64,000 nt of DNA, taken from positions 151,846 through 215,845 of the forward strand of contig JAAGOF010000187.1 in NCBI GenBank assembly GCA_010645155.1, in the 5' to 3' direction. This DNA comes from Tigriopus japonicus. Taxonomy: Eukaryota > Arthropoda > Copepoda > Harpacticoida > Harpacticidae. The position numbers and the translations under genes are program-made. The notes under the pieces are model-generated. The model did not search any database. It saw nothing but the letters and a program-made list of their open reading frames with translations, and was not told the DNA's origin. Position 1 is the first letter of the stretch. Every line of letters starts with the position of its first letter. This document shows positions 11,860-21,164 of the stretch, piece by piece.

Positions 11860-14013
11860 CCTTTAAGGGAGATTTTTAAGTACGTGACTTGAGAAGTCAG
11901 GCTGAGAATTAAGAATGTACTTTTTCACCTGGATCGGATGCCATGTGATTGGTGGACAAATCAGGGTCAAAAAAGCTCATACTTGGAATTTAGAGAGGAT
12001 TGATTTGGATTAAAATGCAACAATATTCAGCAAATTTGTCCCAATAATTAGAATATGAAGTTCAGAATGGCTCTTTTGGTATAGTTTTTGGGCAATTTGA
12101 GGTTAAGAGCTTATTTAAAAAGGTCATTTGGCTTTGCCTCTTATAATCTCAAAACCTGAAAGGCGGTACTTCTAAAACTTGGAATGAAAATTCTCCCTGC
12201 TTCTTTACTTTCTCCCACACAATCTTCACAAAAAGGCGCTTGTGCAGTTTGAAGTGGCAAATATCGCAAGTCATTTGAAATTTCATTTACGTAATTGGTG
12301 GTGAGTGGGAAGTTGAACGAGAGTTGTTCAATTTTGGTTGTTTGTCAATCGCTTGAAGACACTTAGTTGAAACCTATTTGCGTTGAGGCCGGTGAGGCTC
12401 TTGATTTCAGGAATTGCTACTTCAATATAACTGCAAAGATTGAAAGTGTTTTGAATGCAGAAACCCACAGGCTACTTGAGTGGCTCTTTTCTGTTCAATG
12501 AAACCCTCAGGTTACGCTTTATCTGTTCTAAACTATTGAAAAACAGACCCAAAATTGGAAGGATGGGATCACATATTTATTCAGGCATCATAAATTATGA
12601 ATTGTTCAAAAAAACTTCATCTAGATTTGATCGAGATAAAAGCAACGCTTGTTGGGATTCACTGAAATTTCTCCAAAACAGATCAATTGTTTGTACATGA
12701 ATAATTACACGTTATTTTTACATGTAATTAATTACATTGTGGAGCCAAGCAATTGTAATTAATTGCGTTTTTGGCCATGTAAATGACGAACTTTCAATAA
12801 CAAATTACCAGTTCCTTTTCAAAATCTATCTTCCTCAAATAAACCATCAAACCAACTTATCAATTTTTACTTGCAACACAATTATTTTGTCATCAATTTG
12901 CGGTCAATGTGATAGCACGAACAGGTAGCTTTTGTTACAATACACACCCAAGCTTTGATGTTTAAATACTTTTAAACTACAAGAGCTTTTGACCATAATT
13001 TTTGTGTCAGGATTAAGGGCTTTTCACAACCAAGGGCAGACAAATGACGTGCAAAAATAAAGTTTTAAAACATCGTCATACTTGATAAATATGTACAAAG
13101 TTCGTTTTTTCTGAAAAAGAAAAATATGCCTTGTGATTGATGGTACAATATTTTTGATGTTAAAGCCCGTTCATAAGCTTGTGGTTTTTGAAAATCACTC
13201 TTTCATATTAACCTTTCAGGCATTATCAGTTGACAATGGCATGTTCATCAGCAGGCAGCTGCTGATGTCCTTTAAAGCCATTCATAGACGGCGCCACATG
13301 TGACTGGGCGAGAAGAGAATTTTGCTCGGGAAGTCTTACTATCTTGAAAGCCGTTTTAGACACTTTTTCATCAGTTTTACAACGATTTTTATGTTCCAAA
13401 TATGAAAGCAAATAATGCCACTTCATGATTTTGTCACATTTTTATCAACAAAGTGGGACATTTTGCTTAAAAATGAGTTTCAATTGTAGATATAAAGTTG
13501 CGGGAGTTTGGAAATTAAGTAAGCGAACTTAGCAAAAACATTTAGAAACACGCGAGATCTAAGATCTAGGAAACTCGATCGGTTGTAGGCAGACTGAAGC
13601 CTTACATTCGCTCTCTGAATCAAGTTTTTCCCCGAAATGCTAGCCTTTATCTTAAACGAGCAATTTAGCTTTTTCATTGTTCCATCGACGCGGCCGGAGG
13701 AAAATAGAATAGCTCTATTAAAAGCTAAGGAATTGGTTACAGTTCAGGTTGCCATTTGCTTTCCTTGAACTTATGCCTTGCGATCTTCATTGGCGGTGGA
13801 ATCACTTGATTGATGGAACACTATGTGAAATCTCCTTGATCTCAATTTGTACTCACGGTCAATACTTAGTTCACTATGCTACTTGAAGAAGTGTTCGAGC
13901 AAAAAATGAATCAATACATCAAAACATTGTGTAAAAAAAATTACGTCAGTCAAAGAATTAGACTGCAAGTCTATAAAGGATATATGCGTGGATTCTTTCT
14001 TCCGTGACCGGGA
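11860..14013. other. Intergenic, no gene seen
   Basis: This stretch is upstream of the aldo-keto reductase. It is AT-rich, and the only patterned part is the TAATTAC-rich block near 12700-12760. Short open frames at 12455-12928 and 13226-13677 show nothing recognisable. Confidence 0.5.
12700..12765. repeat. TAATTAC-rich block
   Basis: ATTACACG, ATGTAATTAATTACATT and TGTAATTAATTGCG follow one another. Similar blocks lie at 14610-14715 and 20060-20145. They resemble the ends of a dispersed AT-rich element. No target duplication was identified. Confidence 0.4.
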
Positions 14014-14226
14014 TCAAAGTCGTCCGGTTGGACTCTGTAAAGGTTTTAAATTCCGAAATTGACCAATCAATGATTGGAATTGTTGGCGGGCTGGGAACGG
14101 TTGCTCCACGGAAATCGTTTTTTTTCTGTCATACGACTCAAGACTTTCGATCAGATATTTCTTAGTTCCGTTGACCTGAGCACGACGACTTCGAAGCTCG
14201 TGCTTCAATTTCTCAACCGAGTACAA
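14014..14226 (-). CDS. SAP-like domain exon or fragment
   Basis: The minus strand from 14226 reads VEKLKHELRSRRAQVNGTKK and continues YLIESLESYD. This matches the pattern of SAP domains: two helices, LKxELRxRG, a short loop, then GxKxxLIExLE. An in-frame stop lies just upstream within CCATAG, which could instead be a splice acceptor at about 14233, so this may be one exon of a larger gene. SAP domains bind DNA and chromatin. In invertebrate genomes similar short SAP modules are common in proteins carried by mobile elements. The remaining 40 residues are Gln/Phe/Pro-rich without a recognised fold. No partner exon was found. Confidence 0.4.
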   Translation of the reverse strand: MYSVEKLKHELRSRRAQVNGTKKYLIESLESYDRKKTISVEQPFPARQQFQSLIGQFRNLKPLQSPTGRL

Positions 14227-16304
14227 TACATACTATGGTGACATTTACGGCTCGGCTCTTCCCTGTTATGTTCGCAATAACATTTCTCTATGCACGCAAT
14301 TACAACGTAAATAAGTTTGGCTTATTCTGTAAAAGCGCTTGTTAGTTATATGTTATGCGCAAATCTGTCAAGTTTTTGACCGCAATCAATGATACAACAA
14401 TATATATTCATCATATTATCATATTTCTAAGAGGATAGTTACAATTTGAGATCTTAAATCTAGTAATGATTCCTTGGCAAAATACTCCTCTTGACCTGTC
14501 ATCTGAGGCGACATCTACATTTGACTTTTTACAATTTTAACAGCTGTATTCAGTACGAACACCCCGTTTCATCGTTTTGAAAAGGCAAAAGGGTGAAAGA
14601 GACGCAAGAATTGTAATTGACATGTAATTGTCGTGTAATTGACTTGTAATTGTAATTGTAACTAATTACATTTTTTGTTGAAGTAATTTTAACTATAATT
14701 AATTATATTTTTCAAGTAATTGACCCAACTTTGATATGAATAGTTATCAGGAGCTCTTCACGAGAAAAACGAGAATGTGTGTTTGGTAATGGGCACCTTT
14801 CTCGAAAGCAAGATCAAGCTGATTATTTACTTTTCATATTTTGGCCGGTTCCACAATTTTTTCAAACACTCATCTGGAAATAAGCTGATACCAATTGAGT
14901 TCTCTGTCAGCAAAATAATTTCTGACTCTACTTCGTTTGAGAGAAGTATTCCAGGAATAATGAACATCAGCTTTTCAGAGCTAGTTTTGGTTGAAACTTC
15001 CTAGCAAAGGTAGTGGCCCCCATCAAAGACGAAATGGCTTTTAATAAACTCGTATACAGTTGACGAAGTGGGATTCAAACTGAGTCTGTTTGGGTGTTGA
15101 ATGTCGCTTGGAATATAAAAAACATTTCGAAGGCTGTGGGAGCCAAAATATCCTCCCCTATCACTACCAAAAGATCCCGGTTTCAGAGAGGATAACGAAC
15201 CCTAGTGCTAGCGAACCCCTTAATCCAAGAGAGATTAGTGCGTTGTAATGAGAGTAAAGCAAAAATTTGCGCTATCTAGTGATTTTTATGTTGCCACAGC
15301 TCCCGATTCCCTGAGATTCATGGATTTCAAGATAACAAAAATGATACAATAGTTAAATTCACAATAAAGTTCCTCAAATGTTAATTGGGAATTGCTTATG
15401 GACCCTGCAATGGTTTTGGGTTGAAATAACAGGTCAATGCCTTTTGACATCAGGTGGTTGAACATTGAAGGGGAATTACGGTTCTAATCCATGCCAAGAT
15501 TTCAGTTGAAAACAGGTTTAGGTCCAGTTAAAGTCCCTTCATCAACATTGAAGATGCTTTAGTTTATCCGAAACTGATGTTTGATTGTTGACATTTGCAA
15601 ATATTTGCATCTCATGGAATCGTCAAGCTGTGTCTTACATAAAAAGCATTAAATGGCTCACTTTATGATTAGACTCTTTTATTACAGTGCACGAAGAAAA
15701 ATGGTGATAAGACCAATACATGAAAAATATTCATTTTTGTTTGCCATTTTATACATCTTAGGTTTTTTAAATTTTAATATTGTCACGTCTTCATTTTACA
15801 TTTACTGGAGATAAGCGGAAGGAATGTGGAAATGAGTCATAGCTAGTCGCAAAAAATGAATTAAAAGAATGATTGAAATACTCACTATTCCTCTGTTTGT
15901 CCTCATCTCCCAACAGTAACTCGATGTAAGACCAAATGGCATAAAAAATTAATTTTAAACGTATTAGTTTTATAACTTATGCTCTTACAGGGAACCTCAT
16001 CCCTTGTAGCGGGAGTGAAAAGCATCAAATAACTCAAAAAAGAAAGAGAAAAACAACCCAACCACATTCGCTCTTTTAAAGATACCAGAGGTCTTAAAAA
16101 TTTCTGGATAGCACTCCTTAATTACTTTATCAATCAGTGGACACCTCAAATCGTATTTGAAATAGTTGACCTTTATCTTGAAAATAAATGAAAAGGCATG
16201 CAAAACCAGAACTGTTCATTGCCCGATGTATCAACGGTTGGGAGGCATAAGATCGCAATTAAAAAAATATATGCAGTGATGATTTATGATGCTGGATAAA
16301 TAGA
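14227..16304. other. Intergenic, no gene seen; TAATTAC block at 14610-14715
   Basis: The stretch 14610-14715 is dense in GTAATTG and TAATTA words. The remainder shows short ORFs only, with no RNA gene and no clear inverted repeat. Confidence 0.5.
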
Positions 16305-16310
16305 TTTATT
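16305..16310 (-). terminator. Poly(A) signal of the lectin gene
   Basis: AATAAA on the minus strand, 76 nt beyond the TAG stop at 16386. Confidence 0.6.
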
Positions 16311-16385
16311 TTAAGCTAAGATAAAATTGTAGTGGGTACAGGATAACTCAAATTGGAATATGTACTAGTTTAATTCTAATTTATC

Positions 16386-18730
16386 CTAAAATGGTAAGTT
16401 AGCAGGTTGCTCGCAAACCACCTTGTTTTTGTTGTCGCACCCACTTGCCACCCATTTCCGGCTGTCGGGTCTACTAAAGAGACTCACGCAAACTCCATCT
16501 GTGTGGGGCTCGGTCTCTCCCCAGAAAGTGAAATCGAAGGTTTCGTAAATGTTGTCGCGGTTGACCCAAACAAAAGGCTTGGTATTAAAAAGTGGAGGAC
16601 TCCAGACCAAATCGTCGGTGATTTCGTTGGGAGACAAGGCCTTTCCAACGGTCCAGTATGCATTTCGGACAACTTCGTTGGACAAAAAGTCCTTGATGAA
16701 AGTCATTTCACTCTCCGATTGAATTTTGATCATGGTTGTGCTCAGGGAAAGCGACTCACAGTACTGAAATGAAATCAATGGTTGAAAGATGATTACGAAG
16801 ATCTACCGGGATGGAAGAGTGCTTGCTTACCTGTCGGCCTTGATTCCAATTAAATTCCAAGCCTGTGTTGATATAACAGGAAGTGCCGTTGAAAGTCCAA
16901 TCAGGGAGACAAGGTTCGGAATCAGTTTCGTCATCTTCTTCTGAATCCACTTGATCATTCGGTACTTCGGTGCTAGTTTCGTCATCTGGTTGTGTGTCTT
17001 CTCTTTCATCATCATCTGGGACATTCTCAAAGCTATCTTGGTTATCTTCTTGTGGATCCACTTGATCAACCGGCAATTCAGTGCTAGTGTCGTTACTCGG
17101 TTGCATTTCATCTTCATCATCATCATCATTATCTGGAACTTGTGGACCATCCTCGGAGCTATCTTCGACATCTGGCTGAATTACATCATAATCATCATCA
17201 TTATTATTGTCATCATTATCTGGGACTTGTGGATCATTTTCGGAACTGGATTCGTCCTCTTGTTGGTCTTGTTCCTCCGAAGGTTGGGGATCTTCTGTTT
17301 CGGAACTGGGTTCGTCAGGGAACTCAGTTGTCACCTCGTCGTCAGTTGGTTCAGTTGCCAATTCTGTCGCCGTTTCGTTTGCTGTAATGAAATACTACTT
17401 TATTTGTGTCTTTGCCATTTTTTGGCTTGAATCCTTTACCTCCACCACACCAGATGGTTCGCACCTCCTTGATGATTGTTTTAGGTACTTGAGTGTTATG
17501 GCAGATCTCTCGTGGAACGTTCAGACATTGCTCCACTCTTTCTAGTTGTGGCAAGACCTTGGATCTGGGACTGCACACTTTTTGGGGGTTCAAAGTACAT
17601 GTTTCCCGTGGAACTTGTTGCACCATCTGTGAGTAAAATTGTAGGCTATTTTATAAAAACATTGAAGTCCCAAGATTGATAAATAATCAGCACACCCACC
17701 ACTTTCAGTTGATCCTCGCACAACTTTTGGCCTTTCATCAATGGACACGTTTCGGGTCCACAAACTTGAGTGGACTCTTGTTTGCACTGAAGTGTTCAAA
17801 TCTTTGAATTTTAAACCTTCACGATAAATACTTTAGCCTGAATCTCTTACGTCAGTGGTTGGTACAGTCTTTTTGACCGTTTCCTGACTAAGTTGGCATT
17901 GCATCCTGGGAACCATATAGCAATTCCCGGCGGGATCACACTTCTCATCCTTGACCACTTGGCAATTGGGAACACTCTCCTCAACTTCCACGACCTCATA
18001 GGTTGTTTCACAAACTGAAAGAATTTAGTGAGACTCTTAAGGTTATTGGTTCGGACTTGTTTCAAGAATAAGTGGCCTTGCCTGTGCCATATTCCGTGGA
18101 ACACGTCTCTTCTCCCTGAATACTGCAGTTCCTCGTGAACACATCTCTGCAGATTTCGATCTTGAGCTCATTGGCCACAGACTCATACTCGATATGGCAA
18201 TCTTTTTGGAAGGCCTCTTTACATTCTTCTTGCTAGATGAGAAATGTGATATGAGTACCCATGAACCCATCATAGGGGAAAGTAGTTTCACTCGTACCTC
18301 GACGGGTTTGAAATTGGTTTTGTAGACGAACATACAAGACTCTTGGATCTCATGACTGCATTGCATTTCCGTCACGTATTCGACCTCCTCTACCGCCTTG
18401 ATCTTTTCGATACAATTTTCATCCTCGTTGCTCTCGTACGTTTCCGGTTCTTGATCAGTTTCAACATTATTGTACTGGAGAAGGAAGAAGCGAGTCAAAA
18501 GAGATCTTAGCTTTCAAGTATGTGGGTAAAACTAACCATGTCCCTCCGTAAAGATGGTGAAATCTCGTTGGGTGATTGTATCCTTGGATTGGTTATTACT
18601 TTGCCTTCAGAGGCCAGAACGCCGAGCTGTAAAAGGATGAAATTAGAAATGGTCACTCAAAGAGATCGTCAGAGTTTTGGACGGTTGGAAAAAGTACCAT
18701 TGCCAAAATTAGGAAGTGAAGTCTAGTCAT
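16386..18730 (-). CDS. Secreted Cys-rich protein with acidic linker and C-type lectin domain, 9 exons, 605 aa
   Basis: Exons on the minus strand are 18730-18698, 18626-18537, 18474-18298, 18232-18082, 18014-17851, 17786-17700, 17626-17440, 17381-16831 and 16763-16386. All phases agree, giving 605 codons plus TAG. Intron 4 (18081-18015) begins with GC in the strong context CAG|GCAAGG; the others are GT-AG of 58-73 nt. Residues 1 to about 18 (MTRLHFLILAMLGVLAS) form a signal peptide. Residues about 60-296 hold some 24 cysteines in loosely repeated C-x(6-12)-C pairs with VPRETC, VPREIC and VRTIWC motifs, a style seen in arthropod extracellular proteins. Residues 300-450 are an Asp/Glu-rich linker. 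Residues 454-605 are a C-type lectin domain (CLPDWTFNGTSCY, then FVWVN, EPHTDGVCVSL, VVCEQ). The usual EPN/QPD and WND calcium motifs are not canonical (EPH and KWVASGCD), so sugar binding is uncertain. A role in surface recognition or immunity is only inferred. Confidence 0.9.
16831..17381 (-). CDS. Lectin gene exon 8: acidic low-complexity linker and start of lectin domain
   Basis: This exon encodes residues 297-480. Its core is an imperfect repeat with a period of about 30-40 residues, built on units such as SENDPQVPDND, SEDGPQVPDND and STELPVDQVDPQ, mostly Asp, Glu, Gln, Ser and Pro. GAT/GAC triplet runs make it prone to length variation (minus-strand GAT runs at 17105-17130 and 17188-17215). 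The open frame on the opposite strand here is a shadow of this repeat. The last 27 residues begin the lectin domain. Confidence 0.9.
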
Positions 18731-18778
18731 GGTTGTGAGAACTCGGAGCACTTCAAATGTTCGGAAGAGATGGATCCC

Positions 18779-18817
18779 AACTGATGATGGATGGCATGAT
18801 GTCGAGGCATTTATATA
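18779..18817 (-). promoter_or_regulatory. Candidate core promoter of the lectin gene (TATA plus initiator)
   Basis: On the minus strand TATATAAA occupies 18817-18810 and the arthropod-type initiator TCAGTT occupies 18784-18779, about 33-35 bp downstream. The start codon follows at 18730, giving a 5' UTR of about 52 nt. The spacing is a little longer than the usual 30 bp. Confidence 0.5.
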
Positions 18818-18830
18818 TGCAAATGTTGGG

Positions 18831-20338
18831 TCCTTGTCACTGCAATTTCTTCAAGGCAAAAAGTGGCCATTCCCCGCAAATTTGCATGCCATCTATCCTG
18901 TGCTGAAACGGGACCTTTGCCAATAGACCGTTGGCCACCTTACAAATTGGCGAGATTTCGCAAGAAACTGGATTAGAAAGACGCAATTAAGGACATGAGC
19001 TCGTTTTTCAAAGATCAAGTTACTTTTGTTTAAATTTAGAAATCGAACGAAATACCATTTTTGAGAGTTATACAGTATACACACTATGGGATTCAGCTAA
19101 ACAATGGGGTTCTTTTTTATTGAATGAGCTCAACCATGATAAAGTGAATTCAAAGTACGGATCTTTGGATGCTAATCCGAACTGACAGCTGGAAGAGACA
19201 TCGCATCAAACTTGATGCAGTTGGTCTTGTATCCCTGCTAGATTTTCCCATGCTTCTTTTTGTCTTCTTTATGACTAAGAGAAAAATGTTTTCCTTGTGC
19301 AGTCAAATCTAGTTATAAGAATATTGTTCGTCGATAGCAAACTCATCATTATATAAAGCGACTTTCTGTCCGAAATAAGTTATTCCTTTCCCGAGAGTTA
19401 TTCTCATATTCAGCGTTGAGTGTGTAAATATGGTTTAAGCTTCGTCTATTTCATTTTTTGAACATTTTGGGTAACTGCGTTTTGATAGAAACTCATTTCA
19501 AAAACTGTTAAAGGGCAATAAAAAGTGAGGTGCAAAAACTAAGGCTATAAGGCAGATGAGTGAAATTAATTGTAGATCATGTCTTCTAACAAATGCAGAA
19601 TATATTGCCATAAAATGACCCATTGACTTGCCATTTCACCTTCAAAAAGGTAAAGTGACATATTTTTCACATCTTGAACATGTGCGGTTGTGATACCTCG
19701 AGTTAAGTGATGCGTGACACTTTTTTGTTCTAGCAGCCAATTTTTATTATTATTATTTGGTCTCTTCAGGAATATTTTGCTTAATCCTAAATCTGCAAAA
19801 GATCAACAAAAATAAACCCGTGAAGAAAAAACTGGTATGCATACAATACGATGATTTTCGAAGATCTAAAATTGGTCTCAAATTCAATTTCACCCAAGAT
19901 GTTGACAACCAAACCTGGATACCCTTGAACTAAATGGACGTTTGACACTTGACGTATCCTTAAAATTCCTCCTTAGATTTTGGAAGTTTATTGATACTGT
20001 GCGAAACGTGAAGGATTTTGATGTGCATTCAAGATTCTATCACCACTAAAGTTACTTTTTTCTCAAAAGTAATTACCTACAAATACATTATGTTCAAATG
20101 TGATTAATTTCAATTACTTTCAAAAAGTAATTGAACATAAAAAACTTGTCGACTTTGGGCGCATTCATTTATATCCTGAATATTTTTGGGAAGATGGGGA
20201 ACATTTAAGAAATTTTCAATCTCTAAACTTGTTTTGTAGGTTAAAAACAATGAAAGATTTCCTTGGTTAAAATGCAATAGTAATTTGCTATTAGAGATTG
20301 CCAATGACATAGGTTGAAACGTCATTAATTACAATCAC
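18831..20338. other. Intergenic, no gene seen
   Basis: Upstream of the lectin promoter. It is AT-rich, with a TAATTAC block at 20060-20145 and nothing else recognised. Confidence 0.5.
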
Positions 20339-20804
20339 GGTAATGGTGACCAGGTGAGGTCCGGACAAAAAGTTAACCAGTGTTGCAAAAACTTTTCGAG
20401 CCAGTCATGCCAAAATACATCAAGAAAAAGGCTAGATTTGGTTTGACAGAAGCAAATTGTGTTATGATATGAAAAGCACTTGAGATAAAAAAAAAATTTG
20501 AAGCCAAAATTAATTATTGAGGCAATTCAGACGTTCTAGATTTACTCCAAAGAATGAATATGAGATTAAAAATACTCTTTAATAGTCTGGAATCTGGAAA
20601 TTGAGAATCTCTAATCAATAATTTTTGTTAGTGCAATAGATAAATATGTTTTTGTTTCTGTTTTGAAAGTTGAACATGTTTTAAATGGGAAGTAATGTTA
20701 TCAATGGCATTTGCAATTTAACAATTTGAAACTTTTGACTTGGAAATACTTGACAACGCTTCTTTGTTGTTCTTTCGTCCGGACCTCACATCGTCACCAT
20801 TACC
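20339..20804. mobile_element. Inverted-repeat element (MITE-like), 466 bp
   Basis: GGTAATGGTGACCAGGTGAG followed by GTCCGGAC at 20339-20366 matches the reverse complement of 20777-20804 at 26 of 28 positions. The palindromic core GTCCGGAC is intact in both arms. The interior is AT-rich without an ORF. No target duplication is clear, so the exact ends are uncertain. It lies just beyond the 3' end of the transporter gene. Confidence 0.55.
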
Positions 20805-20937
20805 ACAATTTCTTTGAATTCAAATGTAAATTACGTTTCCATTATAAAATTATAAATGAGATTGGAATGGCATTCTCGGCTTTGCTTGGAAAAGCTATCA
20901 GCCTAAAAACGGGACAAGATGGAGAAATGTGTAGTAT

Positions 20938-20943
20938 TTTATT
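20938..20943 (-). terminator. Candidate poly(A) signal of the sugar transporter gene
   Basis: AATAAA on the minus strand about 220 nt beyond the TGA stop at 21165. Confidence 0.35.
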
Positions 20944-21164
20944 TACAAAGAATTACCAGAACAAATGTTTTTTGCTCACAGATATGATATAAAAAGCCCA
21001 GTCTTTTTTCTGGGAATGGAAACATTTCTTGAGTGATATCTTCAGCTGTCTTTTGTGCAATCTCCATCGGAGACAACCTTGATACAATATCTCTTTGGAG
21101 TAGTTTCATTGGCTCAGAACATATTTCTAATAACTTCGTTGAAATCTTTCAGCACAAACCCGTT

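Noticed and set aside
11931..11948. Upstream coding exon of the aldo-keto reductase beginning ATGGCATCCGATCCAG
   Set aside because: Joining it to the acceptor at 11861 gives the wrong frame, and the enzyme is complete without it.
16951..17430. 159-codon hydrophobic open frame on the plus strand
   Set aside because: It is the antisense shadow of the Asp/Glu repeat in the lectin exon; GAT runs read as ATC (Ile) runs.
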